Below, in pieces: positions 24,691 to 37,400 of a DNA stretch of 64,000 bases. Position numbers and translations under genes: made by a program. Position 1 is the first letter of the stretch. Every line of letters begins with the position of its first letter. The notes under the pieces were generated by a model. That model made no database searches. It saw only the letters and a list, made by a program, of their open reading frames with translations, and was not told the DNA's origin. Location: assembly GCA_033060915.1 (NCBI GenBank), contig CM065382.1, positions 5,026,001 to 5,090,000 of the forward strand, given 5' to 3'. The stretch comes from Euryodendron excelsum (taxonomy: Eukaryota; Streptophyta; Magnoliopsida; Ericales; Pentaphylacaceae).

Positions 24691-27600
24691 TCACCGCATG
24701 CGCCTAGCATAACGGGTCCGGTCATTGTATCTTGGTCGGTCTTTAGCTCTTTGGGGAACTGGTTCCACCCTCCTCTGTCTTTCCGGAGACCTTTGAACAA
24801 TCTCTCCATTCACAAACAGCTCAGCTGCAAATTATGAAAATAACAACAATATTTAAAATTGCCCATTAATGTGTAACATTTTCTTACTCTAAGAAAGGTG
24901 AATATTAGATGCTGACAGATTATGTGACAGAACTCCTAACAGTGCACTAGGCCACCATATCCTGAGCCTCTTTTTTTCCTAATAAAAACTTAATAGCATA
25001 TCTAAAACAAGCAGCGGCAACAATGAATACGTAACTGAGAAGTTAAATCTAAAACTAACTGACAATAAAAGCTATCCATTTTATTCAAGTCGATTGGCAT
25101 TAAAAGCTATCCATTGCTCTTCTAAGGCTCTTTGATCTGCAAGTTGGAGTTAGTTACAACCCAGCATGATTACTGCATCTTATGACTACGGTGCCTAATG
25201 GAACAGCCAATAAAGATTTAAACTTGTCCTAAATCAAATATTATTACCTACAAGACATTACATGATTCACATCCAATAACCAAGTCCATGACAAGACATA
25301 CATATATGAAAAACAAAATTTCTTAAAGCGGATGCACAAGAAGAAAAACCAGAAAGCTTGTAATGTGACGTTAAGCGTTGAGGAAAATGCTAATACTATT
25401 TTTCATGTTTCAAGCATCTCCAACCCACCTTCAAATCTTCAAATTTGAAGGTGAGCTCCAAATTTGATCCTTTAACCCACCTTCACTTGCCACCTTCAAA
25501 TTTGAAGGTCTTCCAAAAAATTTGAAGGCCATTTCATTTCACTATTCATATGGGGCCAAAACATTAATTATGTGAGACTCTTGTTCTAATAATTGTTTTA
25601 AGCCTAAATAATGTATTATTAATGCATTTTTTACTATTTTAAATAAATAAATATTTAATTAAAATTTCAATTAATTCATTATTATTTTTACTTTGTTTAA
25701 TATTTATTTAATTTGAAATTTTTTTATATGTGAAATAAATAAATAATTTATATTTTACTTGCTTTTATTTATCTTGAAATTATTATTTATATATGAAATT
25801 AAATTTTTTTATTTATTTTATTGATTATTTATTTATTGAAAAATAACTTACGATTCTCAAATAAGTGGATCATCTACTGGTTTTAGTCATGATAATTTTA
25901 ATAACTTTAGCCACCATGAAAGTGAGCGTGGAAGAGCAGACTTGCCATCTTATTAATGCTTGTAATTTTAATTTTTCAAGTCTCATTTTATGTGTTTTAA
26001 TTAGTTCCTTATTGTACTTTAGTTTTTGTTTAATGTAATTTTTGTTTTTTAAATGTTTTAATGTAATTTAATTTGCAATTTCATGAGCAGATCATTTAGT
26101 TTAAAAAAATATTACATAATTTAATTTGAATTAAATATTTGATAAATAATTACAATTTAGATTAAAATATAATAATAAATAATTACATTTTGAATAAAAT
26201 AATAGCACAATATGTAATTTTTGACTTTTTTACATAAAAAAATAATAATTCAAAAAATAAATAGTGAAAATGAAAGTTGATGGATTGGATTAACAATGTA
26301 AAAAAAGTAAGACTCATGAACTTAAATTTGAAGAAGATGCCAAAATGAATATAAATTTGAAGGCTTTGGGTTGGAGATACTCTCATCTCCAATGATCTGC
26401 AGCTCCATTGATTTTAAGAAGCCCAAAACAATTAAGATAGATGCTTTATGTAAGTCCATTAACATTCAAAGCTATTCATTGCCCTTTCCAGGCTCTTTGC
26501 TTTGCCAAGATGGACTTGGTAAATCCAGCATCGCATCTCTGTCTCATGACCCTCATGTCAGGGAGACAGCTTTTAAACAAGAACCTAGTACGAAGATAAA
26601 TGTTTTTTTTTTTCTTTATCAAGTATATGACAATGAATTTCTTAAAACAGAGGCATGACAGAGATGCACTTAAGAGCTCACAAGGCAAAAAGTAAGCCCC
26701 AAGGCAAAATGCTAACGCAAATGATCATGTTTTATATCCACTGATTGGCAACTCATTGAGTTAGAAAAGCCCAGCTCAGTTAAGATAGACATTTGATGTA
26801 AGTCCATTAGCATTCAAAGCTATTCATTGCCCTTTTAAGGCTCTTTGCTTTGCCAAGATGGACTTGATAAAACTTGCATGACATTTGTATAACCCTCATT
26901 GCAGCAAAGCAGACATAACAATACCACATACCCTAAGCCAGAACTGTTAACAGATACTTTTGATGGAAGTCCATTAGCATTCAAAGCAATTCCTTGCCTT
27001 TCAAGGCTCTTGCTTTGCCAAGATGGACTTGAGACAAAAATAATATGACACAATCGCATGAATCTTGCCACAGTGAAGGAATTGATAAATAAGGAAATGC
27101 CATTTCTATACAAAATAAATATCAAAACCTTCAGTGAAGCAATGCTTGATTCACATGCAATAAGTAATACCTACTATATGTGAAGATCAATGTTTCTCGA
27201 AACAAATACACATGAGGAAGCTTCTAAAAGCCAGAAGAACAATGCAAAAGGCAAGGACCCTCTTATTCCTTTATCCTCTGCTTTCTAAACAGTAGAAGTA
27301 AACAATAAAAATAACCTAGGAGAAAAAAAGAATATTATGTCATCAAAATATGAAAACCTCCTATATTTCAGGTTTTTTTTAGGCATACTAGCTATTTAAA
27401 TCTGCAACTTCAAAATTTGACACAATTGTCAAGTTAAAAGTTGCTGCAAATAGATGTTAGGAGAAATGTACCATCCCTGTTTCAAAGAGGGGTGAACAAA
27501 ACGGTTTGTAAAAAGAAAAAAAATTAAACAACAAAAAAAAAAGTCCCATTCAATAATTACAGGTGGCTTTGATCATGAAATGTCAAAACTATAACCTCAC

Positions 27601-29403
27601 AAGATTACTGCATTGTCAAATTAGAAAAAGTAAACATCCATCGTCTTAAAATTACAAGCATGAATAGCATTTAATCACATTTGTGCTTTAATGTGTAAAC
27701 CAGACCAAGGATAATTGTACATTGCTTCTGGTGTGTATGCAAAGCTCCTAATGAAATACTACAGGTAAAAGCTATTGCAGACCGGATAATGCAACACAAA
27801 CATGACTGAAGGTGATTGCCGTTAAACATATACTCATATATCAATCAAAGAACCAAAATAATAAATTTGTTGTAAGCTTATGAAAATTGCACTTACAATC
27901 GGAACCACAAAGCAACTCAAAACAGTACTTAAATGTCTGCAAGACATACCTCCGTAGTCCTTGTTCTCGGGATCAACATATGAATCCGGAAGGACAAAAA
28001 GAACACCAGGCAAACCTATAATAAATAAATCAGGAGATGGAACCATTCAATATAAAAGCAACCCATCTCACATACTTACAACTCTAAATAGACAAGAAGC
28101 AACACACAACACAAACCTTCGAGCTTGTTAGATGTCTCCTCGTCAATTTCACATCCAAACCCAAAGTACCTTTCACAAGACACATTGTAAATTTTCTTCG
28201 TTGCTTCCTCTTCACTGTCACCAAACAAACAAATATGTCATGACATGATTAGAGATGCGACTCTGATTCTAGTAATTTCACTGCCCAAAAGACAACAAAA
28301 GGGAAAAAAGACCAAATACCAAATACCAAATACATAAAATAAATAATTAAACAACAAATATTTTCCAAGCAGAGATAATAAACTACTGATAAATAAGCTG
28401 ACTCTAAAACAACTCATAAAGCCCAATTCTCAGCATCAGTTTGAAATGAGAAATCCTAAAATTAGAAAGGGTTCGAACTGCAGATACCCAAGATAAATAA
28501 CACTGGTAAAGTCAATTAACTAAAATTAAAATAGGCCACGAGATGTCCGATGCCTCTCGCTCTATAGATCTCTTTAAATATGTGTGTACGAATGTATCCA
28601 TACTATTATAAAGCAAACTTGGTTTGGAAGCAAACTTGTTTTGGCAAAACTGGTGAAGCTACAAATTAAAAAAGCAAACTTGATTTGGCAAAACTGGTAG
28701 AAGCTACAAATTAAAAAAAGCAAACTTGATTTGGCAAAGCTGCTACAAATTAAAAAAAGTGTCACTTGCATGTATAAATTAAAAAAAAATTTTAAAAAAA
28801 TACTTAAATTGTTAATATTATACATTTCTTTATCTAACTCCGATAAAAAAAATAAAATATTAATTTAAATTTTTATAACCACCAACTAATTATTTCTTAT
28901 TTTTTCTCACTCACTTGGTCATACTATGAGTGGGGCACCTATACATAACATGCAGCCAAAAATTACCTTCCGACGACCTTGGCTAGGGTTTGGATGTAGC
29001 AATCGATCATCTGCTGCTTGGTGGCCCCTTCACCGCCTGGCTTGTCCATAACGATGAGCCAGTGCTCATAATCGCAGCCCGGGAAGAGCGGAGCCATCTC
29101 GGTAGGTGGTCGGTCGCTGAAGTTCGAGCCGGAGTTGAGCGGCGAGTAGGCCGACCCTCCCGACCGGTTCACCCTGCACCTGACCGGGTTCAGCCGCGCC
29201 GCACCGGGAGCAACCACCCGGAGGGAGTGAGACAGTACGGAAGTTGACCTGGCGGGCCGAACGAACCCGGGGAGAGCTGGGGCTCGGGCTATGGAAGACG
29301 TGGAAGAGAGGAGGCGTTTGGATACAATGATGTACGATAGTGATGATGGTGATCGAACGGTCAGGATCGATCGGGCCACCGTCGCCGCCACTGCGGTCGC
29401 CAT
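24691..29403 (-). CDS. MORF2: Multiple organellar RNA editing factor 2 (DAG-like), plastid
   Basis: Component of the plastid C-to-U RNA editosome that binds PPR proteins. Exons on the minus strand: 29403-28967, 28214-28117, 28015-27950, 24824-24691. All are GT-AG and give 244 residues. Residues 1 to about 75 are Ser/Ala/Arg-rich, as in a transit peptide. Then comes [20 protein letters not shown], followed by the MORF box with [43 protein letters not shown] and [18 protein letters not shown]. This order and the [23 protein letters not shown] block are, from memory, specific to MORF2 rather than MORF8/9. The tail is basic and ends RRMR. Intron 3 is about 3.1 kb and carries a transposon and repeats. 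The gene is divergent from BARD1 and convergent with EXO84. Confidence 0.95.
25087..25151. repeat. Hairpin-like intronic repeat, copy A (diverged)
   Basis: Diverged member of the family at 26452, 26800 and 26967. It keeps AAGTC.ATT.GCATT.AAAGCTATCCATTGC, then TAAGGCTCTTTG, then GCAAGTTGGAGTT. It is separated from the other copies by the inserted DNA transposon. Confidence 0.6.
25413..26380. mobile_element. DNA transposon with short terminal inverted repeats (AGCATCTCCAACCC)
   Basis: The left end reads AGCATCTCCAACCCACCTTC, and the right end is the complement of TTGGGTTGGAGATAC. The inner edges on both sides contain CTTCAAATTTGAAGG-type palindromes. The interior is very AT-rich with no intact transposase. 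Length is about 970 bp, inside MORF2 intron 3. Termini of the (G)AGCATCTCCAAC type occur in plant class II elements; a PIF/Harbinger link is likely but unproven. The target-site duplication is not clear. Confidence 0.65.
26452..26517. repeat. Hairpin-like intronic repeat, copy B
   Basis: About 66 bp starting AAGTCCATT and ending AAGATGGACTT. The ends are complementary (AAGTCCAT/ATGGACTT), and an inner CAAAGC/GCTTTG pair could extend the stem. Flanking sequence upstream (GAAGCCCA, then TTAAGATAGA) is shared with copy C. Confidence 0.75.
26800..26865. repeat. Hairpin-like intronic repeat, copy C
   Basis: Same 66-bp unit as copy B with a few substitutions; the AAGTCCAT/ATGGACTT ends are conserved. 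An ATAAAA hinge-like motif follows directly. Confidence 0.75.
26967..27030. repeat. Hairpin-like intronic repeat, copy D
   Basis: Third close copy, 64 bp, again bounded by AAGTCCAT and ATGGACTT with the inner CAAAGC/GCTTTG pair kept. Sequence outside the unit differs more than sequence inside it. Confidence 0.75.
28605..28765. repeat. Minisatellite in MORF2 intron 1
   Basis: About three head-to-tail copies of a unit of about 55 bp (GCAAACTTGATTTGGCAAAACTGG, split by GAAGCTACAAATTAAAAAA). The first copy is partial. Confidence 0.85.
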
Positions 29404-31436
29404 GGCCGTGAAATGGCGTTGCGAAGGGAGCCCTAGAGCAGAAGACAGTGAGGGTTTGGAAATGGGTGGGGTTTAGATAAATATCGGAAAGCGATTGATT
29501 AGATGTAATTCGGCCCATGTGATGCTGATGGCGTGTGCATATTTAATTGGCTCATATTTGGAGAACCCCTCTGTCGCTTGAGCCAATGGGATTTTAGAAT
29601 TTGTCCATGTTGGATCTGAAGAAAGTACATCCTGGTATACAAAGACCATCTGACTATGATTGGCTGCAACGTTTTCTATATGCTAATCCCGGATAATGTT
29701 ATCTTGCATTTGGTTCCGGAAATCTCACTGCGAGCTTATTAGGAAGTTGCATTCACATTTTGGACAAAATAAAAGTAATTTATTTTATTTTTTAACAAAA
29801 AGCCAAATTCATTGTTTTATTTTTTTTAACATAGAAAGATGAGCTTTTTATTTTTGAGTGAAAATTAGATTCTTTTTTTCTTAAAGGAAAATAAAAAATT
29901 ATCAATGTATATTTCCATATTTTACATAACTATTCTTGATAATTAATGGAATTCAAACTATGACATCCTCTCTGTTTTATATAACTACTAAAACTTATAC
30001 AAATACATTTTACGTACAAAGATATTATGTGTTGTGAAGCAAGCTTAATTATATATATATTTTTTATGTTATCGCCTAGTTTGTCATATAATAATCATTC
30101 TTAATACAATTGATGATTAAGGGCTTGTTTGGTATAATATTTTTTAAGACTCTTTTGGCATTTTTTTTGGCATTTTTGATTTTTGTTTACTTATTTTAGC
30201 TTACAAAAACAAAAAATATGAAAACATAAGTTTTAGTTTACTTATAAACAAAAAAATAAAATAAAAAAATCAAAATTTAAATTATACCAAATGGAGCCTA
30301 GGTATCTCAATACTTGTGATAATAATTGAAGGGCTATAGCTATAATGTGATGGATAAGAATCACATTTCGTTTTATGGAAGAAACTCTGTTAGTATTGAC
30401 CAAGGATGGCTTCTTTTTTTTTTTTAACAAAAACATTACTATTATGATAAATTCAACTTTTTAACAAGAAATTACTAAATACTAAATAATAATATTAACC
30501 AGGATAATATAAAATCAAATCATAATGACTATTTTGATATTCGGAGTAATGTGAGTTGTCCACGTAACGAGGTATTTGGGTCATTGACTTTTAAACATAA
30601 ATTATAAACTATAAGTTATTTTTAAAAAATTAAATTTAAAAATAATTTTTTTAAAAAAATATAATTAAACATAAATTATTTTTTTAAGTCACTTACCTGA
30701 ACACATTTTAAAAAAATTATAAGTATAAATCATAAATTACTAAATAAATTACGCTAAACACTCTCTATATTAAAAAATGACACAATCTGTTTTTAATTTT
30801 TATACAGAAAAAATAAAAATTGGTTAAATAATTTCCACGGTGCAATTGAATCTAGTAGTGTAGTAGGGGCAATTTGACCATTTTGCCCATCTCAATCTGG
30901 GAAGCAGCAAAAACTTCACAAGTGGCGGGAGTTAGAGAACTTTGGGGGCAGAGCGCGCGAAGTCGAAACGTCGGCGCCTTCTGCAAAAAGTAATCATTTC
31001 AAAATATATTTACATGTATATATATATATAAATACTATTCTTTTAAAATTTTGTACAAAATTTTATATTAAAATGGTGTAATGATAATAATTTTATAATA
31101 AATAAATATTTTAACGAATTTTTTATTTTAAAAGTAATAATTCACACATTTAGTACCTTATTATAATGGTAAATTTTATATAAATTTTTTAATTGTATGA
31201 TATTATTCATATATAATATATATTTATATATCATAGCTTGAGAGTTGAGATCTCACTGATATATACGTACACATACATGAAAGTGTATTTGTATATTTGT
31301 GTGTCAGCGGCAGTTCTGAAAGAGTTCTCTTCGGTATTACATTGACTGGTAATCGTTTTCCTTCTGCGATATTCATAGTCATATTTTCTTCGGGCTTTCT
31401 CGTAGCTGCAGCAACAGTCAAAGCTCAAAGACCACC
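29404..31436. promoter_or_regulatory. Divergent intergenic region between MORF2 and BARD1
   Basis: About 2.0 kb of non-coding DNA serving both promoters. It is mostly AT-rich and includes a small MITE (30121-30299). Near the BARD1 side a GGCGGGA motif (30924-30930) and a GC-rich patch (30945-30980) stand out from the AT background. GGCGGGA resembles an E2F site core, which would suit a DNA-repair gene, but this is only a short match. Start sites cannot be fixed by eye. Confidence 0.4.
30121..30299. mobile_element. Small MITE with termini GGGCTTGTTTGGTATAAT
   Basis: About 180 bp. The left end is GGGCTTGTTTGGTATAAT; the right end is the complement of ATTATACCAAATGGAGCCT. The inner sequence is also partly palindromic (TTTAGCTTACAAAAAC / ATAAGTTTTAGTTTAC region). 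It is non-coding. It shares the terminal GTTTGGTATAAT core with the long hairpin element at 7362-8123. Confidence 0.75.
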
Positions 31437-34400
31437 ATGGCGGACGCTTCCAGCCACGCCAAGTTTCTCAATCCGTGGGTCCTCCATCATCAGAAATTGG
31501 GTCTCGAGCTCAAATGCCCTCTCTGGTATTTTCTTTATCTATCTTTCCATATATCTCTGCGTCAATTTGTATGATATTTTTCCATATGATGTGTTACATC
31601 TACTGATATAGTTTTGCACGTTGATCTTTGTGAATCTTTCAGCTTAAACCTGCTTAATCGACCAATGTTGCTCCCCTGTAACCATATCTTCTGCGAGTTC
31701 GTATCTTTTTCTTGTTCTTCAACCTCTCTCTCTCTCCCTTCATCTCTCAATTTGGGCTTTCTTGAAATTAATCTTTTTGTTCCTGATTTGTGATCTGAGT
31801 TTTGAAATTTATGTTCAGTTTATGCGTACCAAGATCGACCCAGTTTGGATCCGAGTGCCCTGTATGTAAACAACAGTACGCTGATCGAGGTAAGAATGTA
31901 TTTCTTTATTAAGTTTGTCCTTAAACCTCCCTTTTGTTCATGTGAAAGACGGCAGATGGGCAAATTGTGTTTAGAAAAAACATTAGATAGTAAAATTAGA
32001 ATCTGAACCGCAAGAATAGCTCATGACAGAGAATTAATTTATGCAAAGTGGTATGTAATGAAATGGCTCCATGGTGTTGCAGATGTAAGACCGGCACCTT
32101 ACATGGGAAATCTGGTAACTATCTATAGAAGTTTGGATGCTAGTTTCAGCGCTAGTCTCTTTCAGCCTCCTCTTACTTCGGGTACCACCATTTGTAACCT
32201 TTCGATGAAATTTGCTCTTCTTTAATTTATTGCAGTTTATTTTCATGTACACTGGAGTCTAAAATTCTTCACTTTCATTGGCTATGCTCTGTTTTCTAAT
32301 TCCTCCAGATGCTGGAAGGGTGCCTCAGCAATCCCCTGTTTCACTTAACACAAATATTGATAATGAATTAAAGGAGTCCGTTGAAACACCTCAAGAGGGA
32401 AATTCTAGTAATGGGCACTGCACATTTTCATTAACGAATAATAAACGAGTTCGGGCATCACTTGATCACTCTGTTGAAGAAGGGAATAAGTTGGCTGGGA
32501 AATCTGACAAATCTAATCTGCCAACTGGTGATGGGGATGGAGTGGTTTTCCATGGTGGGTGTAAGTTGATTCCCCCACAATATCCAGGTTGGGTGAGAGG
32601 CGCAAAGCCTGAAGAGCTTGGCACAAAGGGAATTGGTATCAATTCACCAGTGAGCACTCCTTCCTTTGATACCAAAGTCATAATAGATGATGACAGCAGT
32701 GATCCAGGCAGCAGCAATGATGTAAGACATTATTAGTCACTGCTTTTATGAATAATTGCATGTATGTGTCTCCCACTGTGTAACTTCATGCTATTGGTAC
32801 TGGTATGTAACTTGATTTGAAAGAAACTATGAAATTGGGTGTTGCTTTCATTGAGAAGCATCTCAAAACATTATTGGATTCTTGTGAGATTGGTGAGTAC
32901 AACAACTTATTTACCACGTTATGAAACTGGCAACTTGGATTGCCTGCTTCATAAAAAAAACTTTGCTAGAACTGGATTTTGTGTTTTCAAAGTCGTCCAC
33001 ATTATGATTCAGTTGATCTACATTCCAACTGGATTTTATGGTTTCAAAATTTTTTCCAATTTGACCGGTTCAGTTCTGTAAAACTGATAGGTTGTTCCAA
33101 AGTGGAATGCTATGCTGGTTTTTTCCCATTATACTGTTTAGTTTCTTCAATTGATTTAGTGTACAAAATTTGTAGTTTGCTTACTGAACTGTGTTACTAT
33201 CAAGTTTTTTCATGTTTCCAAATACTTGAGGCTATGAATTACAGTATGATGGGTATAAGCTTTCTTACAAAGCTATTTAATCTAATATTTTGTATGAATA
33301 TGTCAATATAAAGTCATTGTAAATTTTAAAAAATTGATTGATTACTTTTGCAGAGTACAGAAAAACATCCAGCAAAGAGATTAGTTGAAAACAACTCTGC
33401 TAAGGCAGGAGGTGAAATGAAGGACAGAGCTTCACCTGTTGCTGGAGAAGATCATCACGGGGATGTCAAAAGGCAAAAGAAATTTAACAATGGGTTATTC
33501 GATGTGGGTGTGACAAGCAATGGCTGCAGTCAACCAAATGTTTTTCATTCTGAAAGTGTAGCGACTTCAAAATTGGAAGCAAAATTTGGAGAACTCTATG
33601 GTGAAAAGGCACCTACAATTTCAGGTTCACATGATGCAAATAAAAGTATCTGTGTCTTTTGCCAGTCCTATGTTCTCACAGATGTGAGTTTCCATTTGTC
33701 AATGTGCTTGCCTCTTCATTTCTTTCATGACAAGTAATATTGCTGTTGAGCATTGTTTTTGTTTTTGTTAAATATTTGTAGGCTAATCTCTTTTCTTTTT
33801 GTCTCTTTTTGGTGTTTCCAGAGAACTGGGCCTATGTTGCATTATGTCAACGGAAAGGAGGTTGTGGGAGATGCAGCAACAAACTCCAATGCTATACATG
33901 TTCACAAGATATGCATCGAATGGTGTGCTATCTTTATGATTTCATCTCGTCTTTTGAAGTAATATTGATACTAAAGCTGTTAACAAGTTTGATGATGTTG
34001 TGAAGACATGCTATACCTTGAAAATTTTGGGCTGATTGTCATTGCTGAAATGTGAAAGCCAAGGCAATATGTTTTATTCTTTTCATGGCGAGTTATCCTT
34101 CAGTTGCATATTATATTAATTGGATTAATATGGGATAACTATGCAACTGAAAAATTGATGGAATATGATATTTAGGAGATGTAATAAACTGCTGTTTTTC
34201 CTTCTGTCTCTCTTTTTCATGATATTTTGCACCTATCTATTGCTGGTTCTTGATTTGGTGTTAATAAGAATTTATTATATATGAGAAAGAAGCTTATGCT
34301 GCTACTTCCCCAGATGTATGCTTACTAGCTAGAATAATCAGAAATTTTTGAGATGCAAAAATGTTTTGGACTCTCTTAAATCATAAGAGTTTCATGCTAA

Positions 34401-37400
34401 GGTATACACGGAACAAGTTAACAAATTGTCACTGCTTTGTGTTTAGCAGGGTGAGGCATTCACCTGCCCTAATGAATGCTTTCGAAAACAATGGTTAGGC
34501 TTGTAAAGGTGGGGAAAAAATAGTTTTTGAAATTAGATACCAGAGATCTTGCTTATGTATTGGTTCTGCATTATTATCCAGGAGATGTGACTATCATGAT
34601 GACATTAAACTATATAATATATGTTTGCAGCTTCACCGCATGTGTTCTATGGCTTTGTATATTCCTGGTTTTCATTGAGCTGCTTGAGAGAGGAGCTTGT
34701 TTTACATTATATGTTTATGCATTGGCCTTATCTCTCACTGACACGGGGACCTACAATAAAATTTGCAATTGCAGGACACCTCAAGCTTATTTTGTTGGAG
34801 AAACAGTTAAAAATTTGAAGGCAGAAGTGGCAAGAGCTGCAAAGCTAAAGTGCAGCGGCTGTGGGCTAAGAGGAGCAGCTCTTGGTTGCTTTGTGAAATC
34901 ATGCCGCAAAAGTTATCATGTGCCTTGTGCAGTTGAAATCATTGGGTGCAGATGGGACTTTGTGAGTATACTATGTTAGCCTGTTTGAACTACAAGACAA
35001 ACTCAAGCACATCTTGTGAGAAAGCTGAGCATTACTTATTGATTTTATTTGTTCTCTCTCTGCAGGATGATTTTCTAATGCTGTGCCCATCTCATTCCGC
35101 GGTCAAGTTTCCACTTGAAAAGTCCAAGTTTGGGAAGCATGCCAGTGGAAAACAGCATTTTGTGCCAACTGACATGTAGGGCGATCATTCTCTATAATAT
35201 GTTCTTTCATAATATTTTTTGCAATAAAAATGAGTAACTGAAGGAATTCATAATGGTTTTGCGCAGGATATGATGTTTGAATTCATATTTGTATTTGATA
35301 ACTAATTTCTTGCTAGAATTCTCAGATACCAATTGTTATTAATTTTTCCTGAACAAATTTTTTGGGTTGACAAATTCCTTGGAAGCCTCTTCCTTTATTT
35401 ATTATTTGTTCAACGTTTAGGATTTTAGGAATGGATAAAATATGCTCTTTTTTTCCTTTTTTTTTTTTGTGTTTTCTGCAGGGCTCTGCTTTTTGTCTGA
35501 GCACAGGTCCTCCCTCCTCTGTCCTCTTGTAAATTCTCTTTTAAATTCACAATATACATATATGTAGCATAACACTCAGTAAACACCTTTGAACTTCTAT
35601 TTTGCAGCAGAAAAGTGCTTGCTTATGTTTTGTTTGTTGAGTTTTGCATTTTATTTTCGGTTGTTCCACTTGAAAAGTTCCAGAGGGTTTATTTGATTTT
35701 ACTGTATTTTACTTTAGCAAGTTGTTTTATGTGAGGAAAGGCAATAACGAACATGATGTTTTGCTGCTCAATTAGATTACTAAACTGGAAAAATTTTATG
35801 CTGTAACACTGTATTTGACAGTTGTGTTCTCCTTTTAATTTTGTTGTGACTTTACATTTCCCTAAATTTGGCTGCTAGATAATATGCTTTTCATAGGGCA
35901 ATTTACTATTTAGACTGCCTCCATTGGCAATTTGTGGCTTGATATCTATTTTTTTTTTGGTCACTGTGAATGCAGAACCCCTAAGCAGTCCAACTTTTTG
36001 AGAGCCTCACCTAATGGTGTAAAAGAATGGGTTTTTTGTGGATCTGCTCTGTCTGCTGAAGAAAAGGTTGGCTCTGAGAGGATTGTTGTCTGATGTATAT
36101 CTGTGCACACAATCATGCATGTTAGGGCATCTGCATACAAGGTTCACTGCCAGATATTTAAAAAAACTTTGGTTGTGGCACTGTCTCCTTTAGTCATATT
36201 ATGCATGTTGTTGAACATGAACTTTATGTAATAATTTATAAGTCCTTTTTGCCCATGTAATCCCACTACACAACAGCAAATTAAGTTTTCCATATATTTT
36301 TTTCACCTGGTTTTACTCTTTTTTTTTTTTTTGAGATGCATCATTTTCACCCTTTTCAGTTTTTGGTTCCTACGTTTGGTGGATGCGTAGGGACAAAAAT
36401 GGTGTGAACTCATCAATTTAGCTGGAGCTATTTACCAAAGTAACTGGTTATGGTGACAGTTTGACATTGGGGTTTCAGCAGCAGAGTTGTTGCTTGGAAA
36501 CATGTGCTTCATGTATCAATTCCGGAGTAACCTAAATAGTTCTTTCTAATTTCTGATGTGCAGTATCTTTTGGTCAAGTTTGCGAGCATGTGTGGTGCAA
36601 CAGTGTCCAAGTTTTGGAAGCCTAATGTTACCCATGTCGTTGCTGCCACAGACGAGAAGGGTGCATGCAGCAGGACACTAAAAGTCCTCCAGGCTATTTT
36701 GAACGGGAGATGGATCCTTAAGACTGATTGTTAGTTCTATTTATGCCTTCTGCTGTGTTTCATATTTTTAAGTGAATTGTTAATCTGTTCTACTTAATTT
36801 ATATATAATTTTTTTTGGGGTTGAGAAGTTTATCAAAAGGTTAATTTGTTACATCTTGGGTTGTGGCCTTGCAGGGATAAAAGCATGCATGGATGCTATG
36901 CATCCTGTGGATGAAGAACCTTATGAAGTTAGTCTTGACAATCATGGCTGTTGCGATGGTCCAAAAACTGGCAGACTCAGGGCCTTGGATAATGTAAGTG
37001 TGGACTGCTTTGAAAGGATAAGAACATGTAGTGGAAATATCAAATCTGACGAAATAAACTATTATACTCAACTTTTTATAATGTCGATAGGTTTGAAGCC
37101 ATGTTATCAGAAATGATCTGCCTATAGGGTCTTTTGGTAGATCTGCTGTGACTAAACTAATTTTGTATTTTCAATGACTTTGCTTAAGAATCACATTAAT
37201 CTTTTTAGATTTGAATTCCTCCTTTAATGACCTTTTTTGTTTAATTCTGGACTTTTGGACTTGATTGAGCTGAATGATTTTGTTCCTTCTTCTGCAGGCA
37301 CCAAAGCTCTTCAATGGCTTAAATTTTTACTTCAGTGGGGACTTCATAACAGCTTATAAGGAAGATCTCCTAGATTTGGTTATTACTGCAGGAGGTACTG

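Noticed and set aside
29066..29518. 150-codon minus-strand frame overlapping MORF2 exon 1
   Set aside because: Overlaps the MORF2 transit-peptide exon in another frame; its Arg/Pro/Ser-rich content is what a GC-rich shadow frame gives.
31224..31428. Two 65-codon minus-strand frames upstream of BARD1
   Set aside because: Short, overlapping each other in the BARD1 leader region, with no family resemblance.
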